A DNA stretch of 64,000 nucleotides, taken from Lutraria lutraria (taxonomy: Eukaryota; Mollusca; Bivalvia; Venerida; Mactridae). This document shows positions 20,140 to 32,100 of this stretch, in pieces. The first letter of the stretch is position 1. Every line of letters starts with the position of its first letter. The notes under the pieces were generated by a model. That model had not been told where the DNA came from and searched no databases. It worked only from the letters and a program-made list of their open reading frames with translations. The position numbers and the translations under genes are program-made. Location: NCBI GenBank assembly GCA_964023205.1, contig OZ026833.1:37922366-37986365 (forward strand), given 5' to 3'.

Positions 20140-20399
20140 CTTACTGCGAACATTTACTGAAGAATTGCCAAGTCAGTAATGTATCGATGCTATATGATTA
20201 TACAGTCATAGGTTTACTGTCAGTATAGATCTGGTAGTCATGTCATGCATTATTCATTTTCATTTGCTGAACTTGCTTGCTTTGTCTTCTACACAGAGTT
20301 TTCATTAGAATGAATTAAGAAGCTATTTATGATTTAGAAAACTCATTTTTTGTTTAAATGACAAATATAAGGCACAATTAATGTTTTTGTTCTATTTTG

Positions 20400-20405
20400 A
20401 ATAAA
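20400..20405 (+). terminator. Candidate polyadenylation signal AATAAA of the FKBPL-like gene
   Basis: First canonical AATAAA after the stop codon, about 260 bases downstream. A second stands at 20522-20527. Which one is used cannot be told from sequence. Confidence 0.5.
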
Positions 20406-20529
20406 AGAGTATTGCTTACTGTAAGAAAATACTGTCCAAAGTTTACTGAAAATGCTTTTTTATATATCATTTGTCTGGGGACTAATTGATTTTCACATTT
20501 ACTTCCCTCTTTGCATTCTCTAATAAAAA

Positions 20530-21190
20530 CAACATTTAATAAGTCACTCAGTGTCTAATTTTCTAGACAAATTATACTTGTGAGTATTGGTTTATAATAG
20601 TTTTTTGTGAGTATATAGTGTAGTGTCTATTACTAGTTTGGCTAATTCTGGCCATTTGATTGGCTAATGGTGATGACTGAATCTATTAATAGTTGACAGG
20701 TAAGTAAAGCCTAGATAAGTTGTTGTGTGGCTATTTGAAGTTCAATGTAGTTGTATGATATATAGTGCTCAGATTTATGATGAATTAGTTAACATTTAGG
20801 GTTGATTCTATTTGATTGATGTAGCATGTGCTTGTGAACTATATACATGAATTTATTCATTTGTCAAATGCTCATGATTGTCATTATAATGTGTATTACT
20901 CATATCATATAAATATTTTATACTCTCCTAAATGTAGGATTGAATAAAATACACAGTCAATATCCTTTATGAAAAAATCAACTTCATACAAAAAACATAA
21001 ACCAGTATGCTTCTTGTAATTTGTCTACCTATAACTTTTTGTTATAGTTTTTCTTGCTAGATCTTTGTTAACTTATATGTAATTATCATTATTTCATGTT
21101 TGAAAGTATGTCATGATTCATGAGCTGTAAATAAATTGTTAGTTTAGGTTAGCCGATCTACCATAGTTTTTCACAGAAACCCTAGACTTT
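20530..21190. other. Intergenic AT-rich stretch
   Basis: No exon, tRNA or repeat family recognised. Possibly further 3' UTR of the FKBPL-like gene; another AATAAA lies near 20943. Confidence 0.4.
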
Positions 21191-22320
21191 TTAGCTCACA
21201 TGTCACAAAGTGACAAAGTGAGCTATTAGGATCACTCTCCGTCCGGCGTCGTGCGTCGTCGAACTTTATGTTGTGACCACACTAAGGGCCACATTTTTAG
21301 CCCAATTTTAGCAAAACAGGGTCAGAACGTCAATATCAACAAAATCTCGGACAAGTTCGATATTGGGCCATTTGGGGTCAAAAACTAGGTCACCAGGGCC
21401 AAATAAGGGAAAACCTTGTGAACACTTTAGAAATCACTGTTTTTGATTGGATCTTTATGAAAATTTGTCAGAATGTTTATTTCAATAATATGTAGGTCAA
21501 GGATGATAAGAGGTCATTTCTGGTGAAAAAGTAGGTCACTAGGGTAAATTGCTGAAAAACCTTGTGAACACTCTAGAAGTCACTGTTTTGATTGGATGAT
21601 CATAAAACCTTGTCAGAATGTTTGTCTTTATAATATCTTGGACGAGTTGGAACATGGGTCATCTTGGGTCAAAAACTAGGTCGCTAGGTCAAATCTTATG
21701 AAAAACCATGTTAACACTGTAGATTTCACAGTTATAATTGGATCTTCACCAAATTTTGTCAAATTGTTTGTATTAATGGTATAACCATTAAGTACAAATA
21801 TGGGTCATCTGGGGTCAATATCTAGGTCACTAGGTCAAATCTTAGGTAAACTTTGTTAACACTGTAGATGTCGCAGTTTTGATTGGATCTTCACCAAACC
21901 TTGTCAGAATGTTCGCCTCAATGATATGTGGGTCAAATTTAGGTCACCAAGTCAAATCTTTGGTAAAAATCTTGTTAAAGCTCTAGATGTCACGATTTAA
22001 TTGGATCTTCCCCAAAACATGTCAGATTGTTCGTCTTAATGATATTAAGGACAAGTTTAAATGTAGGTCACCTGGGTTAAAAAACTAGGTCACGAGGTCA
22101 AATCTTAGGAAAACTTTATTTTTACACTATAGATGTAAAATTTTGATTGTATCTTTACCAAACCTTGTCAGAATGTTTGTCTTAATGTTATGTAAGACAA
22201 TTTCTAACATGGGTCATCTGGGGTCAAAAATTAGGTCACAGGTTCAAAACAATATTTGAATGAGTGAACAATGATTGTCATGTGATCGAGCAATATAGGG
22301 TCATCTTGGCCCTCTTGTTT
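21191..22320 (+). mobile_element. Hairpin-ended element with ~145 bp internal repeats
   Basis: Starts with the nested hairpin TTAGCTCAC...GTGAGCTA (inner GTCACaaaGTGAC), then a CpG-rich 'gtccggcgtcgtgcgtcgtc'. About seven units follow, marked by 'aaactaggtcac', 'caaatctta' and 'gattggatcttcacc'. Ends with 'atagggtcatcttggccctc' and 'ttgttt'. Opposite in orientation to 8241-9550, to which it matches along its length. Confidence 0.78.
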
Positions 22321-22819
22321 GTCATTTTTATCAATGTTCTTTGAAATCTTGATATCATTTGCAAGCACATTGTATGTAAATTTATGGTTGATTGGTTTTC
22401 ATGTATATTTATGAATATTTACTTATATTACTCTATTGCCATAATAGAAATATAAAAAAATTATATAAAAAGTTATTTTGAATTTAAACAACAAATCAAC
22501 TAGTACCGATATGAGACAACCATAATTATATATATAGAATTGTTTAACTCTTATAGATTAAGGGAAGGCAACTTACAAATAAACGTTCGTAACTTTAGCC
22601 ATTTTTATTGCATTTGCAAAGGGTCAATCAAATAGAATGACACTGGTTTGCAACTTTGCAGTTTATCATATGTTTTGGCTTGCATTACACACTATCATAC
22701 TTTTTAAGGGTCACAATAAAGAAAATGTGTTTATGTAAATATCCTTAGGCTTAAAATTGTTTGTTTCTGGTACATGTTCATTAAATATAGGTTAGGGCAG
22801 GTAGGGACATTTTTAGTTT

Positions 22820-24196
22820 TTAGTTCACCTGGCACAATGTGCCAAGAAGAGCTATTAAGATGGCCCTGTGTCCTTGGTCTGTCTTGAGTCATGAATCGTG
22901 AGTCATGCATCATAAGTTGTCAACATTTTTCTTAAACAACATCTCATCTGAAACCACTGAGCTAAATGAAACTTTATAGCAGTCATCCTTGGAGAGTCCT
23001 TCAAATCCAACTGATCCATACAGAACTCTGTTTGCCATGGCAACCAAAAGAAAACTTAATTAAATATGATTAACCCTGACCTGGCGGGTCAAAATAGGTC
23101 CTGTCCCTGAGATCACTTTAATTCATATTTGCTTATATAGGGAAAACTTTGAAACACTGAAACCACAAGGCACAGGGCCTAGATATTTGACATGTAGCTT
23201 TGCCTAGAAGACCTCTACAAAATTTCTTCTGTGACCCCCTTGTTTAAATAGGCCCCACCCCAGGGGTCACTTATTTAATTCAACAGAGGCTTACATTGAG
23301 AATTTTTTTAAAATTGCAAAAAATCAACTGCTGGCCTGATTCCAAAATAATTTTACTGAAATGGTCCGTAAGTAGTCCTCTTCTATATAAGACAGTATAT
23401 ATAGGTACTCAGGGAATTGAAAAAACATTTGGAACTCTAGTTGCCATAGCAACCAGAAACTAAAATTAGAAGTTCATAAAAATTCAATGGCTGACCTGAT
23501 TTGAAAATAATTTCTCAGGTATGGTCCCAATGTATAATTCTCTACTACGTAACTGAAGGAATTCAGAACCATATGGAGCTCTCGTATGGGTGCCATAGCA
23601 ACCAATATGTATAATATTTTTAAAATTCATAAAAATCAACTGCTAGCCTGATTTGAAAACAATTTAACAGAAATGGTGCTTGAGTATTCCAATCTGTATC
23701 TGTGTATTTTCTAACTCTGATTGCCATAGCAACCAATTGAAAGAGATATAAAAAGATAATAAAAATTAACTATGAAATATTTAATTGAAAATGATACTCG
23801 GTCTAGCAACCAGTGACTTCCTTAGCAACCAGTGACATGTATATACAACAGTTCTTTTAGCAAGCCATAATATCCTTAGCAAGAAGTGAATTCCTTAGCA
23901 ACCAATGACTTTTTTTTAGCAACCACTTACTTCACTTAGCAACCATTGCAGTGGCTTCCCTAGCAGCCAGTGACTCTCCCTAGCAACAGTTGATTTCCTT
24001 AGCAACCCATGACTGGTAAAGGTGGGGTTATTTTCCCCTAAATTGCTATGTGGAGAAATTGAAATTGTTGACCTGATTTCAAAATAAATATCACATACAG
24101 AAGTAGCCTTAGCGCTATCAATAGGCATTCAAATGGAACACAATCCGTACACCTTGTCCATGTGAGCAATACAGGGTCATCCTGCCACTCTTGTTT
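22820..24196 (+). mobile_element. Related hairpin-ended element carrying X-box-like motifs
   Basis: Starts 'tagttcacctggcacaatgt' and ends 'gagcaatacagggtcatcct' plus 'ccactcttgttt', termini related to 21191-22320. The interior has ~130-170 bp units, each with a GTTGCCATAGCAACC-like word (23030, 23440, 23589, 23720), then a shorter 'ccttagcaaccagtgact' repeat at about 23800-24010. No ORF. Confidence 0.65.
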
Positions 24197-24198
24197 TT

Positions 24199-24540
24199 TT
24201 TATGCCCCCATATCGATAGATCGGGGGCATATTGTTTTTGGTCTCTCTGTTTGTCTATTTTGTCTGTCAGTTTGTCTATTTGTACCAAACTTTAACCTTG
24301 CCTGTTAAATCAAAACATGTGCACCTACATTCATCAAACTTCATATGTAGGTTCCTTATGGCAACCTCTACAGGACCTGGCCATTTTCAGGTCAGTAGGT
24401 CAAAGGTCAAGGGGTCATGGTGTTTAAAAAAATTCATACATTTCTTTTAGGATACTACTCCTACATTTTTCATGGGATTTTGACAAAACTTTCACAGACT
24501 TGCATGTTTTTTTTGTATTCTTGATTTAGTTTTACGGAAG
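24199..24540 (+). mobile_element. GCCCCC-hairpin element
   Basis: Opens with the hairpin TATGCCCCC (24201-24209) / GGGGGCATA (24223-24231), then 'tctgtttgtctattttgtct' and 'ggtcagtaggtcaaaggtca'. Related fragments at 13728-13930 and 38690-38910 (inverted). The right end is not sharp. Confidence 0.6.
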
Positions 24541-24919
24541 ATAAAGAAACAAGGGGGATCGATGTACTGTTTCCAAGGACCTAATAAAAAGTCTATATTT
24601 GCTGGGGAAAATCTGGGTCAGTCAGATAACCAGAAACAAACATTATTTTGCACCTTATATATCTTCAATAGTAGACAAATGATCACCTCAGAACATTAGG
24701 GTCGATCACCACAGCAGATATACAAACTTTGTCTGAATGGAGAAAAGACATAAGATTTAAAACAGAAATGTACGCAGAGAATATTTTACAAAAAAACGGA
24801 CTTAAATTGTCCATAAGAGCGGACAGCCCTGCTTTATCAGTATGTTACAATAGTATGCAGCATTAATTTGTCACTGCTGGATATAATTTGGTGTAGTCTG
24901 ACCAGATATTTTCTCATTT

Positions 24920-25079
24920 AGGGCAGTCTGACCCCGACATTCGGAATACTTGGCAAATATCGACGAAATCCGAAAAGACCGCGAATGCTTGTTAACCATT
25001 TCCGGTAAACAAACTTAAGAACTAAGCGTGCAAGTGTGTCTGCTGTACACATCGCGGGAACGGAAAAAAATACTGAAAG
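24920..25079 (+). promoter_or_regulatory. Candidate SLC7 promoter and non-coding first exon
   Basis: A locally CpG-richer stretch ('gacgaaatccgaaaagaccg', 'catcgcgggaacgg') ends in a donor AAAG|GTAATA at 25079/25080. The SLC7 start-codon exon has its own acceptor at 25596, so a non-coding exon must precede it; this is the best candidate. Confidence 0.4.
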
Positions 25080-25596
25080 GTAATATTGACTTTTATTTAC
25101 GGGTGTTATTGAATAATTTCGACCGAATGTTATGTTAATTGTTGTTATGATTTGGAGTATCAAGAGTTGTTGTTTACTGTCATTGAGTTTTTGACCGAAA
25201 TTTATTTATAGTGGTTCACTTCTTGCATCATCACATTGTTATGAACAGTGGTTATTGAATGATTCAGAATTAATTTATTGACTAGAAAGTTGGCATTTGT
25301 TGAAACATAGTTGTTGGAAAATTATTATTAATGCTGGAATGGAAGCTTTATCCTGCTGATTTTAATTTGTTGTTTTTATTCAGCTTGTAAAATTGAAATT
25401 ATGAATTTGAAGGATAAAATTGATTTTAAATTTTTATTGTCCTGTTTAGTATAATAGGTGCTTGGTTTCAAGTTTCGAGATAGAGCGAGCGATGAACTGT
25501 GATAGATCGATAGGAATGGATGAAAACGTGAAACCAAGCACAGGTCTATGCTTTTTATCTGAATAATAAAATTTAATGTTATGCTGTCAATTTTAG

Positions 25597-26118
25597 ATTA
25601 CTGAATTTTGAGAAGGCCTATTTATAAGAAGATCAAGATGGGACTCTGTAAGCGTAAGGAAGCAGTTGAGATAACTGAAGTTGATCTTGAAGATGACAAG
25701 AATGGTGGAATTAAGATGAAAAAGCAAATCAGTTTATTCCAGGGTGTTGCTATTATTGTTGGCATCATTATTGGATCAGGAATTTTCGTCTCACCTGTTG
25801 GAATTTTACAGAATGTTCGGTCAGTTGGAATGGCTTTTGTCCTTTGGATTGTTTGTGGAATTTACAATGCATTAGGTGCTGTTTGTTATGCTGAACTTGG
25901 TACATCCATACCGCAATCTGGTGGAGAGTATGTGTACATTCGACGAGCATTTGGAGATATGGCTTCATTTGTGTGTCTTTGGATTGATTTTCTGCTCATC
26001 TGTCCTGTCGGAATTGCTGCTATGGGTCTGATGTTTTCTGTTTATCTTCTGAAGCCTATCTACAGTGATTGTGATGTTCCTGAAACTCCTACCAGGTTAC
26101 TCGCTGCTTTGATTTCCT
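25597..26118 (+). CDS. SLC7 first coding exon
   Basis: 5' UTR 25597-25637, then residues 1-161. Contains the acidic N-terminus, TM1 with [11 protein letters not shown]2, TM3 and the linker Cys145. Acceptor 'caattttag', donor T|GTAAGT. A reading that starts at TTG 25608 is not needed: an in-frame stop and a normal ATG define the start. Confidence 0.92.
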
Positions 26119-29100
26119 GTAAGTATACTCTATCAAGTTCAAGCTATAGAAGTGAAAATCTTTCTGTCAGATCAACTGTTTCCACTTGTTATAAATTGCA
26201 TAATATTCATAAAAAACATTCTAAATTCTAATGAGAGAACTTGTATATTTGCAAGACTTGTGACCTGGTCACAATATTTTAAAACATAATAAATATAGAG
26301 GCATTGCTAGCCAGTCAACCATATGTTATGAAAGTTGCTGGAAGATTATATGTATGTATTTTAGATTAAATATAAGTTCTATTATTGCTGGACCTTTTTT
26401 CCTTCTATAACAGAGGTCGAAATTCGGTGACTTCCCAATTGCAAAAAGGCTCTTTTTTCCCAGTTTGGGGAAAGAAATTCCTGAAAATATAATGCTTAAT
26501 TATTCCAACTTTAGTTGTCTAACTTCTCCAAATTTGGACAAAAATCATGCTTGAATTTCCCATAACGAAACAGTCTGTGAAATTAGCACTTGTTCTGTTG
26601 TCCGGGACAAGTAATTATTGATTCGGACAAGTAAATTTTGCAGTAATTATGTATAGAGTATAAAGGAAAACTGTTCACTTTTGGTGATTCAGAAAAGTAG
26701 TTCCAAATCCTAAATTCACAGACTGACAAAAGGTTAAGGCTCGCCCCTTCCCAATTTTTGGAAAAAATGCCCTGTAATTAGGCCATGGCTCGACACTAAC
26801 AATGGTCTGTTAGCCTGAGGCTACCTATTTTCTCTAAGGACTAGCTAGGTTTCCAAGCTGGGTATACAATAAGGCTATCTGAAATTTAAGTAAATGAAAC
26901 TATAAAGCTTACAAACTTTTGTTAGATCTAATGTGATGTTACCTGTATAACTTTGTTCAATGCATTCGTGAAAATCTGACGTTTATACTTGTCTTGTATT
27001 CTGATAAAGTGCACTCAGTAGTCATTGAAATAAAATGACAAACAAGTTTTATATGTATTCAAATAAGGACTACCTATATTCTGCAAGGACTACCTCATTT
27101 TCTTCGCTGGTAGTCCCGCTGACTACCTCCTGAAAAAGTTAGTGTCGAGCCCTGTAGGCTGTATTGATAAATCACAATATCAGTAAGTACCCTGACAACA
27201 TTCCTCAGAATCCACTGTGATTTCAGGGATGGAGAAGGTATGTGATTGGCCTATCAATTGATAGCATGTAAACATCATGATGATGTCAATTACATTAACT
27301 TTAAACCTAGGAATGTTTCAACTAAAGCTGAAAATAAATATAAGTTTGTATAGAGTGCTCAAACCTACTCATGAAAATCATAGAAAATAGTTTTTTGGGG
27401 GCATTTTTTTTTACTATTGTTTAATTCCCTACCTACCTACCCAGAGCTAAAATTCTTGGTCGGAGCACTCCAAATAAACTTATTTTTATTTTCAGCCTCA
27501 GCTAAAAAAGAATATAATAACAAAAAAAAATCCAAAATTCTTCATTTCCTAATTCTTCAAACACCTAAAATTAATTATTTTGAATTTTAATTCAAACAAG
27601 TTATTATTTTCATATTCCCATTAAAAAATTAGTGTATAAAAAATATAGTATTTTAACCCATGTCTCCTTTTAGGGACAGAATATCTGTCTGTATTAAATA
27701 CATGTACAGGTCTAAAATTGGCAGACAGTCTGAATAACATGTTTAGAAAAAATCTCAAAATAAAAATCTTATTTTGAATTGTTGATTTATTCCATACTCA
27801 TTTATTGGATGTATACATAAAATTCATTTAGCTTTTTTTATACAGGATTAAAAATTTTAACCTGACTGAAATTAATTTTGCAGCATACTAATAAATGATT
27901 TTAGTAGATAATGTTTTAATTCTTATTATTTTTTTTGTTACTTTTCCATTCTCCTGTCTACAACCTGCTTTTAAGTGGATGTGATTTCACTTATTTCACC
28001 TTTGACCTTGTGGCCTAGCTGTTTATCATCATTTTGTACCTACTCTGAATCTGATTGGTCTCCTTGTTTTGGTATTGATCTGTCCTTTTCTACTGTTACC
28101 ACTATTTGAACTTCACACAGGGACCAGTTATTCTATGATATGTATGTTGCCTTTCCTACAATTTCACTTTCCATCACTTCTATAGAATAGTCACATAAAG
28201 TCGGTTACATTCCTCTACCAGTATTAATAACTTTCGTACACAGCTGTTGCTAAGACTTTACTGTGTGTTACTGTGGGTATCTTATACCTGTTATTTGTTC
28301 CAGATAATAGACTTATAAATACTAACAAATCATATTATTTGCTGTAGATCTCAAAATATGAAGATGGTAAAACAAGAATTCATTGACTGTTAGCAGCCTT
28401 TAAGGCTTGATATGATTACCATGATTTTAAAGCACTGGTACTCATCCAATATATCAGTTAGATTTTAGTTCACTATTACTCGTGCAAGACTGGATTAATT
28501 AGCTATATAATTCGAGGGTTCAGCGCAACAGTGTTGTAACTCATATTGAAATAAGAACAAGTTACGACAGTGTTGCGCTGAACCCTCGATATATATATTT
28601 GATAGCCGCTACAACTATGAAATATTTCTGTGTGTTTTTGGGGGACTGATTTGGGGCTGAAGTTTGGCCCCTTCCCCTGTCTGAAAAGAATAATTTTCCC
28701 CCTAAATTCATAAAAAAATACCTTCAGTAGAATTTTATTTTCACTGAAAACAATTTTGGTAAAAAAAGATCATTAATGAACCTGTAGGATAGCTCTTTTT
28801 CTGTTATACAAGATGGGTATTTATAACCTATTGATAATTAAATGTTTTGGAGGATATGTATCTTAATATAATTGTTGCCCTCTTCCCTCTAAGATGCATT
28901 TTTCCCTTTTCTTATTAAAGGGTCCTGTATAATTTCCCCATTGAAAGAGAAAAATGTCTCCTTTAATGGTCTTTTTTATAAAAAAATAAAAATATAACTC
29001 AGGGCTCTCCTTTGGCCCTTAAAATGGCATTTTGACTCTTGAAATTTGCAAAAAAGGTTTTTGACTCTTGAGAATTGGAACCAAAGGGTCAAATTTATTA

Positions 29101-32100
29101 TTACACTAGTAGGACATTTTAATGACTCTTTAATTTTTTATCAGCTAAGGGTCATTTTGACCCCCAACTTTTGAAGTCTAAGGACATCCTGACTGTTTTG
29201 TCATAATTATGATGTTTCATAATGCAAATTTCCCCTTTAAAGGAACACTAATTGGGGGCCCAATACCTGTTCCTCAAAGCCATAAAAAGGGGCTCACTGA
29301 ATCTATTTCATTTGGCTTCATTGAATAAAATAAATTGTGTCTACTGATATTGCTCACTGCTGACATGGAATCATGGGAAGGACATAAACTACATTTATCT
29401 CATTGTTTTGTTTTCAAATAGTATTTGACCGAGATTCTATTCTGTGTTTGTAAATATTGGTGAAAAATTGGCCTTGGCAGATTGCAACAAGTCTATTGTT
29501 ATTTTGCTCTTGGATATTGTCCAATATCTTGGTATAATATCAGAATGGTTCAGACAGGCTAATCTTTAATTCTTTCCAATGACAAAAGATTTCTTATCGC
29601 CTTTTAAAAAAATTCAACAGTTGAACTAGGTATTGATTTTAATGATTTAGTCATTTGATAAACCACTTAACAGATATTGTAAGATTTTTTTTCTTGACAG
29701 CTATTATGAATGAATTCTTAATGAAATATTGAAAAGATTTGGCTTTTGTCATATTTTGCATTGTTTTGTTGATTACTTAGTTTACAGGAGAATAATTAAT
29801 ACAGGTCTTCACTGAAGCTGCTGGTTTTTTTTTGTTGATACAGATAGATCTGTGACCTTGTATAGTTTTAATGCAGTAAACAAGTTGTTAGCATGGATCA
29901 TCATATTAAGGGCGCAGGATTTGATTAGTGTAGATTTTTTATTCTCCTTTAACAAACCAGCAAACAATATTCGATCCCCTGAGTTTGTATGTGAAACATT
30001 TAAGGAGTCAATCGCTCATGACCATTTCCCTGATGAAACCCTATAAAAAACACTTTCTGTTATAATTTGATTATAATAGCTAGGTCTAAGAGCTCTGTCA
30101 TATTAGACCTGATTTGTTCATAGATAAGATAAAAAGTGTGTGGCATCTTTCGCCTAATTTTTCTGTCAGTATCAATTATTAGATACAAGATGTAATTAAC
30201 CCAACATGTTGACAGTGTTTTTTGATGGGCTTGACTTGAGCTTGAGCCGAAACAAGCCCCATTCCCCTTTCTGAAAGGTATACATGTTTTTGTACCAGTC
30301 TATAAACTTTTCAAGGGCATATAAAAAGGGTCTGTATGCTATTTTCTTACATACATTTTGTAAAATAATTGATAAATATAGATAATTAAAGCAGCATTTA
30401 GATTATAGAATGCACTGTTAATACAAAATGACATATGCTCATGGTGTCATGTGCTTCAAATTAACCCAACCTTGACTGACAGGTGCTTGTTTTATTAAAC
30501 AAAAAACTCTGTTAAGTATCACAATTCTGTCAGTGGGTAATGCAACACTTTTCTTCATTTAGCTTTTGATATACAGCAATATGGTCTTAATTAGCCAAGG
30601 CCAGGTATATATTTAATGAGCTATTATCTTGATACTTGATGTGTACTGTTATGTAAGATATTCCATTAATTTTATTACCATTACTCTTAACGCTGCATAT
30701 TTGATCTCTGATGATTATTTTTGTAGTGTCATTGTATACATCATCGTCACTATGATGATATCATTTCATCATCATCCTCATTCTCATCATATATATATAC
30801 GTATGTACATACATAAACACTACTTGCAATGTCAGGGGCTTATTGTGATCAAGTTGTTAAAATATCTGACTAGTAATCACTGGCCTATGTGTAATTTCCA
30901 AATCCACTAGGTCTAAATTTTGCATGTGACTGTGAGGAAACTGTCCTGCTATCACGGTGGTTAGCCGGCTCAGACTTTTTTGGATCAAATCAGCATCCCC
31001 AGACTATTTTTGATCGAGCAAAGGACTTTTCATGAATATCAAGTTAAAAGTTTAGACAGGTGTGTTCAAAATATTTGATATTTTATATGTTCTACTTATT
31101 TTATTTTAACTATTTATGTGCGACGGAACGGCACAAATGTGTATATTAACAAGAAAATAATGTTAAATCAACATCACAGAGAACAGAGTCCTTGCACAAA
31201 TGTAATCAAATTGCATTTTCCCTCACAAGATTGGGCGATATTGTCGAGTGAAGGAATAAGATGTCAATTTATACAAAGTTTTCATGTTTTTTAATCGATA
31301 TCGTTACTGAACTGAATAATAACAATGTATCAAAGGTATTTATCAGGTATTTATCCAGTCAAAATTTGGTTCATTGTTGTTAAATAGAAAAACAACAAAC
31401 TTAGCAGCGAAGGACTTCTAGTGATCATGGCAACGGACTAGTTATGATCAGTTCCTTTAGATCGTTAAAAAAATGATAATTTTATGTCTGAAAGACCCAT
31501 GTTTGACTAAAACACCTAGGCAATGTACTATACATATATTTTAGAGCAATAAACATGCATGAAGTCTGAAAAATCAGTGTACTTTCTTAGTAATTCAGGT
31601 TAATGTTGATGCACTTTCACTTTCGCTTTAGAAACTTCAGACTTTTTCTCGATGTAAAGAATAAATTATTTTGAATATATGGAAAGAACAGACATGTTAA
31701 AAGTTCCGTGGTACAGAAATTGTAAAATTTGTACGTGTTTTTGCACCTGAATCAGGATGTTTGTCCATTGTTTTTAAGAAATTAATCCGTAAAAGTCCTT
31801 TGCTCGATCAAAAATAGTGTGGGGACGCTGATTTGATCCAAAAAAGTCCGAGCCGGTTAACCACCGTGGCTATTAAGATTTATAAAAAATATGAACCAAG
31901 AAAAAATGTTCATGTTGCACATTCAGTTTTAGCTATATATAGCATAATCTAGCCTCTGATAAACCAGAATAAGGACAAATGAAAAAGTAAGTAAATTGTG
32001 TTTATTCCAGTAGAGAAAAATAAACATACAAGTCAATATCACCTGAGTTTCCTTATTGTAATTATATGCTTGAGTTTTGCGCCCCTTTTCAGTAGTCAGC

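Noticed and set aside
25608..26231. A longer SLC7 first exon starting at TTG and reading through to 26231
   Set aside because: A normal ATG exists at 25638 after an in-frame stop, and a GTAAGT donor at 26119 joins in phase to the next exon; the sequence after it is intronic.
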